Made by a program: the position numbers and the translations under genes. From assembly GCA_021813585.1 (NCBI GenBank), contig JAKAJV010000056.1, positions 1-63,339 of the forward strand: a DNA stretch of 63,339 nucleotides, written 5' to 3'. Under the pieces are notes generated by a model. The model had not been told where the DNA came from. It searched no databases and saw only the letters and a program-made list of their open reading frames with translations. Positions within the stretch are counted from its first letter, which is position 1. Each line of letters begins with the position of its first letter. This document shows positions 45,642 to 54,316 of this stretch, piece after piece. The stretch comes from Bacteroidota bacterium. GTDB lineage: Bacteria > Bacteroidota > Ignavibacteria > Ignavibacteriales > Ignavibacteriaceae.

Positions 45642-46199
45642 ATGAGAGAATATTTCAATAACATATGGACAGCGGTAATAACCATTCTAATAGGAATGAA
45701 AGTAACATTTAAACATTTATTTGTTCCTGCTGTTACAATTCAATATCCCGATGTAAAGCCTCAGCTGCCCGAAAGAGAACGCAACAGGCTGTATGTTAAC
45801 ATGGATGACTGCATAGGATGCGACCAGTGCGCACGTGCCTGCCCGGTTGATTGTATTACCATCGAAACTGTAAAAGGACTGCCCGGTGAAGACCTGGGAA
45901 AAACTTCCAACGGAAAGAAAAAAGCTCTTTGGGTAACTAAGTTCGATATTGATTTTGCTAAATGCTGCTACTGCCAGCTGTGTGTATTTCCCTGTCCTAC
46001 CGAGTGTATTTATATGACCGATACTTATGAGTTTTCCGAGTTTGAAAGGAATAATCTCTTATACGATTTTGTTACTCTAACTCCCGAAGAAAGACTTGAG
46101 AAAAAAGCAAACTATGAGAAGTATGAGGCTGAGAAAGCTACCGAAAAAGCGGCGGCTAAGACTCAGCCGACTAATAAAACCGCTGAAACCAAGGAATAA
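45642..46199 (+). CDS. nuoI: NADH-quinone oxidoreductase subunit I
   Basis: 185 residues with two 4Fe-4S motifs: CIGCDQCARACPVDC (clusters N6) and CCYCQLCVFPCPTEC. Without NuoEFG this ferredoxin-like subunit is the probable entry point for electrons. The C-terminal 35 residues are lysine/alanine/glutamate-rich. Confidence 0.96.
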   Translation: MREYFNNIWTAVITILIGMKVTFKHLFVPAVTIQYPDVKPQLPERERNRLYVNMDDCIGCDQCARACPVDCITIETVKGLPGEDLGKTSNGKKKALWVTKFDIDFAKCCYCQLCVFPCPTECIYMTDTYEFSEFERNNLLYDFVTLTPEERLEKKANYEKYEAEKATEKAAAKTQPTNKTAETKE

Positions 46200-46207
46200 A
46201 ATTAGAT

Positions 46208-46696
46208 ATGAGCATTTACGATTTAACTTTTTATTTATTTGCGGCAATAACCGTTATATCCGCATTTTTTGTGGTAACAACTCGTAATATAGTCTACTCT
46301 GCTTACTATTTGCTCTTTACGTTTTTCGGAGTTGCGGGCATTTACGTTCTGCTCGGCGCGGATTTTATTGCTGTTGTTCAATTGGTTGTTTATGTGGGCG
46401 GCATACTAATACTGCTTTTATTCGGTGTTATGCTTACCAACAAAATAACCAACGTTCAAATAAAAACCGGCACTGTAAAGCTGGTGCCCGCAGTTGTTGG
46501 CGTGGCATTGCTGGCAGGCGTACTCGGCGCTTCATTGTTGAATACAAACTGGAAAACTATAAGCTCCGAAGTGCCCTTCTCTACTACGCACAGTTTAGGG
46601 CTGCTGCTTATGCAGCAATATGCTGTGGTTTTTGAACTCCTGGGTATATTATTACTAATTGCGCTTATTGGTGCTGCTTCAATGGCGCGTAAATAA
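46208..46696 (+). CDS. nuoJ: NADH-quinone oxidoreductase subunit J
   Basis: 162 residues with five membrane helices; VQLVVYVGGILILLLFGVML is the conserved third helix with its pi-bulge region. Followed by a 76-base gap with a hairpin before nuoK. Confidence 0.94.
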   Translation: MSIYDLTFYLFAAITVISAFFVVTTRNIVYSAYYLLFTFFGVAGIYVLLGADFIAVVQLVVYVGGILILLLFGVMLTNKITNVQIKTGTVKLVPAVVGVALLAGVLGASLLNTNWKTISSEVPFSTTHSLGLLLMQQYAVVFELLGILLLIALIGAASMARK

Positions 46697-46710
46697 AGGC
46701 CTAACCCAAC

Positions 46711-46727
46711 CCTTCCCAAAGGGAAGG
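46711..46727 (+). repeat. Hairpin CCTTCCC-AAA-GGGAAGG between nuoJ and nuoK
   Basis: Perfect seven-base stem with a three-base loop, flanked by CCTAA (46700-46704) and TTAGG (46731-46735), which can extend the pairing. No T-run long enough for termination follows, so it looks like a dispersed palindrome lodged in the operon. Confidence 0.6.
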
Positions 46728-46772
46728 ACTTTTAGGAATATTTTGATAATGAAACAATAAAATAAATTTATC

Positions 46773-47084
46773 ATGATACATATAGGATTAAGCCATTTTC
46801 TCTTTGTAAGTATAGTTCTCTTCTCACTGGGAATATTCGGAATTGTTACCAGGAAAAACGCCGTTATGGTGCTAATGGGAATAGAGCTTATTTTAAATTC
46901 GGCGAACATAAACTTTATAGCTTTCGCCAAGTTCGGCAACTTCGGTTATCAGGGTCAAATAATGGCTTTGTTCGTAATTATTTTAGCCGCCGCCGAAGCC
47001 GCCGTTGCATTAGCCATCGTATTAAATATTTACAAAACTTTCTCAACCGTTAATGTTGATGAAATTGATACTTTAAAGGACTAG
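46773..47084 (+). CDS. nuoK: NADH-quinone oxidoreductase subunit K
   Basis: 103 residues, three membrane helices, MrpC-like. Conserved glutamates lie in GIELILNSANINF and in AAAEAAVALAIVL. Gap of six bases to nuoL. Confidence 0.96.
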   Translation: MIHIGLSHFLFVSIVLFSLGIFGIVTRKNAVMVLMGIELILNSANINFIAFAKFGNFGYQGQIMALFVIILAAAEAAVALAIVLNIYKTFSTVNVDEIDTLKD

Positions 47085-47090
47085 AATTTT

Positions 47091-49199
47091 ATGACTGAGA
47101 CAGTTCTGATACAATTAGCCGGGATAATTCTATTTCTTCCCCTGCTCGGTTTTATAGTAACTCTCCTACTCGGGAAAAAAATTAAGTTAATATATAATTT
47201 TGAAAACGCTATAATCATTATTGCTTTTTCACTCTCTGTTGTGCTCGCATTTATTAAGCTAAGTTACTACCCGCAAAATACCGTTGTAGGTGAATTTCAG
47301 TGGATAAACTTAGGGAACCTTCCCGTGCTTGGTCCTGTAAGCATTGACCTGGGAATTATGGTAGACAACATTGCCGCGCTTATGATAATTGTAGTTAGTC
47401 TTATAAGCATGCTCGTTCATATTTTCTCCATCGCTTATATGAAAGGAGATAAGAGATACAACCGCTATTTCGCTTATCTGGGCATCTTTACTTTTTCCAT
47501 GAACGGGATTGTATTTACTCATAACATCCTTATGATGTATATTTTTTGGGAACTGGTAGGTCTTTCATCGTATTTGCTAATCGGTTTTTGGTACGAGAAA
47601 AAATCCGCCTCCGATGCAGGTAAGAAGGCGTTTATAGTAAACCGCGTGGGCGACCTCGGTATGTTTTCCGGCATCCTAATTCTCTTCTATACTTACCATA
47701 CTTTTACTTTCGATAAAATTTTTCAGCAGATCGGAATGGGCCATATCCCGTTCAACAGTGAATTCTGGTTAACTGTAACAGGCATATTAATTTTCTGCGG
47801 GGCCATCGGTAAGTCGGCACAGTTCCCACTGCATGTTTGGCTTCCGGATGCTATGGAAGGTCCTACGCCGGTAAGCGCATTAATCCATGCGGCTACAATG
47901 GTTGCAGCCGGGGTATATTTGGTAATAAGAGTCTTCCCTATCCTATCGGGCGGGGCTTTGTTCTTTATTGCAATAATCGGAGCCCTGTCGGCATTTATTC
48001 CTGCAACTATAGCATTAACGCAGAATGATATTAAAAAAGTGCTGGCCTACTCTACCATAAGTCAGTTGGGCTACATGATTTTATCTTTAGGTGTCGGGGC
48101 TTATTCCTTTGCATTCTTCCATTTAATTACACACGCTTTCTTTAAAGCTTTATTGTTTTTAGGATCCGGTTCGGTAATACATGCAATGCACCACGAACAA
48201 GACATTAGGAAAATGGGCGGGCTAAGAAAAAAAATGCCTATAACATATGCCACTTTCCTTATTGCCTCGTTAGCTATTTCCGGAATTCCCTTAACGTCGG
48301 GGTTTTTAAGCAAGGACGGAATACTTGCAGGCACTTTTGCATTTGGATCTTTAACCGGCAATTGGTTCTTTGCAGCAGTCGGCTTTCTAGTTGCTTTATT
48401 AACAGCCTTCTATATGTTTAGGCTTGTTATCCTCACTTTTCACGGTGAACCGAGGGACAAGGAGAAATACGATCATGCTCACGAGTCTCCTTTTGTAATG
48501 GCAATGCCGTTGGTCGTTCTTGCAGCGCTTTCAATTTTTATCTGGTACACGCCAAATCCGTTTAATCCTGAGCAAGGCCCGCTGCTTTCCCAATGGATAA
48601 AAGCCCCGGTAATTTATACGCCGCAGGATGCACGGTATCCGTTCATGAGGTCTGATGCAGCTCCGAAGGAATTAGGACAAACCGCCCAGGCAAATAACGA
48701 AGAGGTGGTTTTCTCCGAAACGTATACCGAAGCCATGCACAATGCTCACGTACCTGCAATGCTTCTATCGTTGTTTGTTGCAGGCTTAGGCTTACTGTTT
48801 GCATTTCTTTTCTATCAATGGAAGAAGCTTAATCCCGATAAGCTGGCAGAAAAAATAAAGCCGCTTTACAATCTATCGCTTAATAAATGGTACTTTGATG
48901 AAATATACGACGCTACTTTTGTAGCATTGACTCTTGGAATAAGCAGGTTATTTGCCTGGATAGACGCACACATAATCGACGGCATAGTAGACGGCTCGGC
49001 TTCTTTAACCAGATATATTTCTAGCTTCAGCGGCAAGTTCGATAACGTTGTAGTAGACGGACTGGTTAATTCTACTGCTTACTTCAGCGGGTTTGTCGGG
49101 TTAGTATTCAGAAGAATACAAACAGGTAAAGTTCAAACATATATTGTATTGGTAGTGTTCTCGTTAGTTATAATATTATTCTTATTTAAGTCATTTTAG
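47091..49199 (+). CDS. nuoL: NADH-quinone oxidoreductase subunit L
   Basis: 702 residues, antiporter-like proton-pumping subunit with the long C-terminal lateral helix region. Motifs include WELVGLSSYLLIGFW (with Glu of TM5), GKSAQFPLHVWLPDAMEGPTPVSALIHAATMV and STISQLGYM. It is somewhat longer than E. coli NuoL (613), mainly in the region before the lateral helix (about 480-560). Confidence 0.96.
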   Translation: MTETVLIQLAGIILFLPLLGFIVTLLLGKKIKLIYNFENAIIIIAFSLSVVLAFIKLSYYPQNTVVGEFQWINLGNLPVLGPVSIDLGIMVDNIAALMIIVVSLISMLVHIFSIAYMKGDKRYNRYFAYLGIFTFSMNGIVFTHNILMMYIFWELVGLSSYLLIGFWYEKKSASDAGKKAFIVNRVGDLGMFSGILILFYTYHTFTFDKIFQQIGMGHIPFNSEFWLTVTGILIFCGAIGKSAQFPLHVWLPDAMEGPTPVSALIHAATMVAAGVYLVIRVFPILSGGALFFIAIIGALSAFIPATIALTQNDIKKVLAYSTISQLGYMILSLGVGAYSFAFFHLITHAFFKALLFLGSGSVIHAMHHEQDIRKMGGLRKKMPITYATFLIASLAISGIPLTSGFLSKDGILAGTFAFGSLTGNWFFAAVGFLVALLTAFYMFRLVILTFHGEPRDKEKYDHAHESPFVMAMPLVVLAALSIFIWYTPNPFNPEQGPLLSQWIKAPVIYTPQDARYPFMRSDAAPKELGQTAQANNEEVVFSETYTEAMHNAHVPAMLLSLFVAGLGLLFAFLFYQWKKLNPDKLAEKIKPLYNLSLNKWYFDEIYDATFVALTLGISRLFAWIDAHIIDGIVDGSASLTRYISSFSGKFDNVVVDGLVNSTAYFSGFVGLVFRRIQTGKVQTYIVLVVFSLVIILFLFKSF

Positions 49200-49202
49200 C
49201 CT

Positions 49203-49221
49203 ATCCCGGCAGAGGCGGGAT
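49203..49221 (+). repeat. Hairpin ATCCCG-GCAGAGG-CGGGAT between nuoL and nuoM
   Basis: Six-base perfect stem immediately after the nuoL stop codon. The GGCGGGA-type word resembles dispersed palindromes of related genomes. There is no following T-run. Confidence 0.5.
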
Positions 49222-49246
49222 TTGAAAATTCTTAGGTAAATAAAAC

Positions 49247-50851
49247 ATGGAAAACTTTCCTATCTTATCGTTCATAACATTCCTTCCTGTTGTAGGAATG
49301 TTGATTATTTTATTCATACCCAAGACCCAGGAAACGGTGATAAAGAGTTTAACTCTACTGGTTACCGGCATCCAGGTAATTGCGGCGCTTATTATACTGC
49401 ACGGGTTTAATTACTCGCTAGGCGGTATAAACGATCCGTCTTCTTTTCAATTTATTGAAAAGTTCAAATGGATAGACATTACCGGATTTTCCTGGATAGG
49501 AAGAATTAAGGTAGACTACTTCCTTGGCATTGACGGATTGAGCGTTACGATGGTCCTTCTTACGGCAATAGTAACTTTCATCGCCACCCTTTCTTCCTGG
49601 AACATTTCAAAATCGATCAAGGGATATTTCTTAATGTTCCTTCTGCTAGATACCGGCATGATGGGTGTGTTTGTAGCCCTGGACTTTTTCTTATTCTACA
49701 TCTTCTGGGAATTGATGCTGCTTCCAATGTACTTCTTAATCGGTATTTGGGGCGGGCCAAGAAGAGAATATGCGGCAATAAAGTTTTTCCTTTACACTTT
49801 GCTGGGAAGCGTTTTTATCCTTCTGGTTATGATCGGTTTGTATTTCAGTTCTACCGAAACCCTTGCAGACGGTTCCAAGATATTTACCTTCAATATGCTT
49901 TCGATGATGGATGTTCACAACTTTACAGCGAACGGGATACTGTCGCCTCTAAACCCAAACAACCTCCGGCTGATTGCATACATAGCGTTGTTCGTGGGCT
50001 TTGCAATTAAAATACCTATGTTCCCTTTCCACACGTGGCTTCCAGACGCCCACGTAGAAGCACCGACTGCAATAAGCGTAATTCTTGCCGGGGTTCTGTT
50101 AAAGATGGGCACTTACGGTATTCTAAGAGTATGCTATCCTATTTTCCCGGATATAACTATTAAACTTGTCTGGTTCATTGCTCTGTTCGGATTGATTAAT
50201 ATTATTTACGGTGCGCTCTGCGCAATGGCGCAGAAGGACTTCAAGAAGCTTATCGCTTATTCTTCCGTTTCGCATATGGGCTTTGTTCTTCTCGGTATGG
50301 CTTCCTTAAATACCATAGGAATTTCAGGAGCCATTCTTCAAATGTTCAACCACGGTACAATTACCGCAATGCTCTTTTTAACTGTGGGTGTAATTTATGA
50401 CAGGGCACATACCAGAGGTCTTGACGATTTCGGCGGGCTGGCTACTCAAATGCCGATATACGCAGGGTTCACTACTCTTGCGTTCTTCGCGGCAATCGGC
50501 TTGCCGGGTTTAAGCGGCTTCGTTTCGGAAGCGTTCGTCTTCCTCGGTGCATTCGGCTCCGGCTCAATTAGAACACTTGCGGTTATCGGAACATTAGGAA
50601 TTCTTCTGGGCGCGGGTTATATGCTGTGGACAATGCAGCGGGTATTCCTAGGAAGCTTAAAAGAAAAATGGAACAAGCTACCCGATCTTGATTTTAGGGA
50701 ATACGCTATGCTCATCCCGCTTAGCCTAATAGTTATATTCCTTGGCGTTTATCCTTCTGCAATGCTTAACCTAATGAATGCGTCGGTAAATCATATGGTT
50801 AAGTTTATGATGGATGCTAAAACGGTTTACGGTTCGTTAATTGGATTCTAA
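49247..50851 (+). CDS. nuoM: NADH-quinone oxidoreductase subunit M
   Basis: 534 residues, antiporter-like subunit. FYIFWELMLLPMYFLIG, FPFHTWLPDAHVEAPTAISVILAGVLLKMG and YSSVSHMGFVLLG are diagnostic, with the conserved lysine and glutamate residues of the proton channel present. Confidence 0.96.
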   Translation: MENFPILSFITFLPVVGMLIILFIPKTQETVIKSLTLLVTGIQVIAALIILHGFNYSLGGINDPSSFQFIEKFKWIDITGFSWIGRIKVDYFLGIDGLSVTMVLLTAIVTFIATLSSWNISKSIKGYFLMFLLLDTGMMGVFVALDFFLFYIFWELMLLPMYFLIGIWGGPRREYAAIKFFLYTLLGSVFILLVMIGLYFSSTETLADGSKIFTFNMLSMMDVHNFTANGILSPLNPNNLRLIAYIALFVGFAIKIPMFPFHTWLPDAHVEAPTAISVILAGVLLKMGTYGILRVCYPIFPDITIKLVWFIALFGLINIIYGALCAMAQKDFKKLIAYSSVSHMGFVLLGMASLNTIGISGAILQMFNHGTITAMLFLTVGVIYDRAHTRGLDDFGGLATQMPIYAGFTTLAFFAAIGLPGLSGFVSEAFVFLGAFGSGSIRTLAVIGTLGILLGAGYMLWTMQRVFLGSLKEKWNKLPDLDFREYAMLIPLSLIVIFLGVYPSAMLNLMNASVNHMVKFMMDAKTVYGSLIGF

Positions 50852-50886
50852 ATAAAAATTTAAACTTTAATTCGGCTGTGTAAAAA

Positions 50887-52398
50887 GTGAATACTTATAA
50901 TTTAAATTATCTCGTTAACAGTCTTTATTTAATTAAACCGGAAATTACGATTTCAATTGCTATTGTTATTCTTGTTCTGGTCGATTTGATAATGGATAAG
51001 AATAAAAAGCTGCTGCCATTCGTGTCGATGATCGGGTTGGTTGTTGCCGGCTATTTTATAGTCGATCAATTTTCGACCAACAGTTTTGCTTTTAACACCG
51101 GAAGCAGCACCGGGATGCTGGTTATAGATCCGTTCGGGAATTTCTTTAAGCTGCTGATTGTTCTTGCATCGGCATTCATAATACTTTTTTCCGTTTCCTC
51201 TAAAGAGATTAAAGAAAACCTGGAAAGGCACGGAGAATATTTCACCCTTATATTCGGGATGATACTCGGGATGATGTTTATGGTTTCATCTGCCGACTTA
51301 ATTGTAATCTATCTTTCACTGGAACTGGTCTCTCTATCTTCTTACATATTAGCAGGGTTTACAAAGCAGACTTTAAGGAACAGCGAGGCATCCCTGAAAT
51401 ATGTAATCTACGGCGGTATCTCATCCGGTATAATGCTTTTCGGGATTTCAATTATTTACGGAATTACCGGAAGCACCAATTTATATGAAATTAATTCTCT
51501 TATTCAGTCTCCGCAAATACAGAACTTAACTTTTTTCCTGGCGGGTATTCTTATATTTGTGGGAATCGGATATAAAATTTCCGCGGCTCCGTTCCACTTT
51601 TGGACTCCGGATGTTTACGAAGGTGCACCTATACCGATTACCGCGTTTTTATCTATAGCAAGCAAAGCTGCCGGCTTTGCACTCTTAATAAGATTTATAA
51701 AGATCACTTTCATTAAATCAGTCGACCCGGAAGGCTTCTGGCATCTGCTCGGCATAATTGACTGGAAGAGCTTTATAATTGTCATTTCAATTCTAACAAT
51801 GACGCTTGGAAACTTTGCCGCTCTTTGGCAAAATAATATGAAGCGCTTGCTTGCCTATTCTAGCATAGCTCACGCCGGGTACTTGCTGCTCGGGCTCGCT
51901 GTCATGTCTAACGAAGGTATTGCAGCAATAATAATTTACTTTGCCATTTATGCATTTATGAATCTCGGTGCATTCTTAGTTGTAATGCTTATTGCAAATA
52001 AAACCGGAAGCGAAGAACTGGATGACTATAAAGGCCTTGGATATTCAACCCCATTCCTTGGTGTTGCACTCGCTATATTTTTAGTTTCACTTACGGGCTT
52101 ACCCCCTACTGCAGGATTTATCGGGAAGCTCTACATTTTTATCGCACTGGTAGATGCAAAGATGATTGTTGTGGCGGTAATAGCGCTGTTAAATACCGTA
52201 GTATCTCTCTATTACTACATCAGAGTTCTAAAGCACATGTTTTTAGACCGCCCGGAAAAAGAAGCCCCTGCATTTTCAATATCTGCTGCAGCCGTTGCAC
52301 TGGTAGTTGTAATGCTAACCCCGGTGCTTGTATTCGGTGTTTACTTTACTCCGCTTGTGGATCTTGCTAAAAATTCGGTAGCATTAATGGGCTTTTAA
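50887..52398 (+). CDS. nuoN: NADH-quinone oxidoreductase subunit N
   Basis: 503 residues, third antiporter-like subunit, starting with GTG. LELVSLSSYILAGF, APFHFWTPDVYEGAPIPITAFLSIASKAAG and YSSIAHAGYLLLG are typical. Last gene of the operon, followed by a strong terminator. Confidence 0.96.
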   Translation: MNTYNLNYLVNSLYLIKPEITISIAIVILVLVDLIMDKNKKLLPFVSMIGLVVAGYFIVDQFSTNSFAFNTGSSTGMLVIDPFGNFFKLLIVLASAFIILFSVSSKEIKENLERHGEYFTLIFGMILGMMFMVSSADLIVIYLSLELVSLSSYILAGFTKQTLRNSEASLKYVIYGGISSGIMLFGISIIYGITGSTNLYEINSLIQSPQIQNLTFFLAGILIFVGIGYKISAAPFHFWTPDVYEGAPIPITAFLSIASKAAGFALLIRFIKITFIKSVDPEGFWHLLGIIDWKSFIIVISILTMTLGNFAALWQNNMKRLLAYSSIAHAGYLLLGLAVMSNEGIAAIIIYFAIYAFMNLGAFLVVMLIANKTGSEELDDYKGLGYSTPFLGVALAIFLVSLTGLPPTAGFIGKLYIFIALVDAKMIVVAVIALLNTVVSLYYYIRVLKHMFLDRPEKEAPAFSISAAAVALVVVMLTPVLVFGVYFTPLVDLAKNSVALMGF

Positions 52399-52420
52399 GA
52401 TTATAATAATTTTTTAATGA

Positions 52421-52449
52421 AAGCCCGCATAATTCTGCGGGCTTTTTTA
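52421..52449 (+). terminator. Rho-independent terminator of the nuo operon
   Basis: Nine-base perfect stem AAGCCCGCA / TGCGGGCTT with a six-base loop and a T-rich tail. It lies 22 bases past nuoN. Confidence 0.92.
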
Positions 52450-52564
52450 TTTGTTGACATTCAAACAATTAATATTGATTTTTGCATTGTCGGCTGACAT
52501 TTTATTGAAAAATAAATTCTTATAGATTTATTCGGCTAAATTATTTTTTATTCGAGGGAATTAA

Positions 52565-52822
52565 ATGAAGCTTTTAATAAGTCTTATTGTGCTGGTTAGT
52601 TTATTCTTTTTATTCGGAGGATTATTCTCAGTAGGAATATTCAGCAACGGAAGTTCTGAAAAGAAAAAGGAAGCTGAAATAAAATCGATGGGTGTAATAT
52701 CCAGCCAGCCTTTAGGCCAAAGATATACAGTGAAACAGATTGACAGCATTACATCGGTGTACAACTACCCTTTCACTTCTGCTAATGCAACCAACAATTC
52801 TGTTTATTCTATTCCGAAATAA
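52565..52822 (+). CDS. Small membrane-anchored or exported protein of unknown function
   Basis: 85 residues. One hydrophobic segment (about 3-25) is followed by a polar stretch rich in Ser, Asn and Lys. GAGGGAATTAA precedes the ATG and supplies a ribosome-binding site. I recognise no family. It stands between the nuo terminator and the MATE gene, and its mature part would face the periplasm or cell surface if the N-terminus is a signal anchor. Confidence 0.6.
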   Translation: MKLLISLIVLVSLFFLFGGLFSVGIFSNGSSEKKKEAEIKSMGVISSQPLGQRYTVKQIDSITSVYNYPFTSANATNNSVYSIPK

Positions 52823-52900
52823 GTTTTAAAAAGATTAATCATTTTATATTATCTTTTAATATAAAATTAACAATCTTTTTTTAACCTCACTCGTTTGGTA

Positions 52901-54238
52901 ATGCTGAGTATCCGCGGTCATGCAAAAGAGACGTTTTTACTGGCATACCCCGTTATGATAGGCCAGGTAGGCGTAATAATGATGGGAGTTGTGGACAGCA
53001 TTATGGTCGGCGGTGTAGGTGCTACTCCTCTCGCAGCGGCTTCCCTTGCAAACAGCCTGTTTATTCTAATGCTGATAATCGGGTTAGGAATTTCTTATGC
53101 CGTTACTCCTTTGGTTGCAATTTCAATCGGTGCAAATAAAGTATCCGAATGCAACGTACTGTACAGCCAGTCTTTTATAATTAATATTGTGGTAGGATTT
53201 TTATTAATGGCTGCAACCTTTATTCTTGCGGACTTAATAAAATATTTGAATCAGCCCGCAGAGGTTGCCAGACAGGCCGTTTCATACACTAGAATATTGG
53301 GATACTCGATGATCCCCGGGATGATTTTCCAAACATATAAACAGTTTATCGAAGGATTATCTATAATGCGGCCTGCTATGGTAATAACATTAGCAGCTAA
53401 TATTATTAACGGCATTGTGAATTGGATACTAGTGTACGGGAGGTACGGCTTTCCAAGGCTGGAACTTGACGGCGCAGGCTGGGCTACTTTTTCATCTAGA
53501 GTATTTATGGGATTAGCAATAATGCTCTATATGCTGAAATCAAAAAGGTTCGCCAGCTATGGATTAAAATTAAACTTGAGCCAGCTAAACTTCACTGTAA
53601 TAAAGAAAATATTAGGGCTCGGCGTTCCGAGTGCAGTTCAATATATTTTTGAAGTGGGGGCTTTTTCTTGTGCAGTTATTATGGTTGGATGGCTTGGTAC
53701 TACCCAACTGGCTGCTCACCAAATTGCAATTAATTTAGCATCTATTTCTTTTATGGCAGCTTTAGGCATATCATCTGCCGGAGCAATTCGCGTAGGTACT
53801 TCCGTCGGTAAACAGAACGTAAAGGAAGTAAGGAAAGCAGGCTTTACGGCAATAGCACTAGGTGCGTCATTAATGGCCACTTGCGGAGTGCTGTTTATTA
53901 TTCTCCGCAGATTCTTACCGTCCCTTTATATTAGCGATCCTGCTACAATTTCATATGCATCGTCGCTTTTAATTATAGCAGCACTCTTCCAGATATCCGA
54001 TGGGACTCAGGCGGTTGGGATAGGAGTATTAAGAGGATTGACAGATGTGAAAGGTCCTACCTTAATTACTTTTATTGCTTACTGGGTTCTGGCTTTACCT
54101 ACAGGATATATTCTAGGCTTTACATTTCACTTGCAGGTTGTGGGTGTCTGGATAGGACTGCTGATAGGATTAACGGCTTCGGCAACTTTGTTAACTCTTA
54201 GGTTTAATAAAAAGAGCACGCATCTCATTTCCGTTTAA
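52901..54238 (+). CDS. MATE family efflux transporter
   Basis: 445 residues from the ATG at 52901; a TTG at 52895 is in frame two codons earlier. Twelve hydrophobic segments in two similar halves. The first half carries YPVMIGQVGVIMMGVVDSIM and the second GVPSAVQYIFEVGAFS, as in NorM-type sodium- or proton-coupled drug exporters. Substrate unknown. Confidence 0.92.
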   Translation: MLSIRGHAKETFLLAYPVMIGQVGVIMMGVVDSIMVGGVGATPLAAASLANSLFILMLIIGLGISYAVTPLVAISIGANKVSECNVLYSQSFIINIVVGFLLMAATFILADLIKYLNQPAEVARQAVSYTRILGYSMIPGMIFQTYKQFIEGLSIMRPAMVITLAANIINGIVNWILVYGRYGFPRLELDGAGWATFSSRVFMGLAIMLYMLKSKRFASYGLKLNLSQLNFTVIKKILGLGVPSAVQYIFEVGAFSCAVIMVGWLGTTQLAAHQIAINLASISFMAALGISSAGAIRVGTSVGKQNVKEVRKAGFTAIALGASLMATCGVLFIILRRFLPSLYISDPATISYASSLLIIAALFQISDGTQAVGIGVLRGLTDVKGPTLITFIAYWVLALPTGYILGFTFHLQVVGVWIGLLIGLTASATLLTLRFNKKSTHLISV

Positions 54239-54316
54239 GAAAGAAATACAAATCCGGAATAATGGTTTTAACTAAACCACTACCCCGGATATATAAATTA
54301 AATACCGGAATAAATC

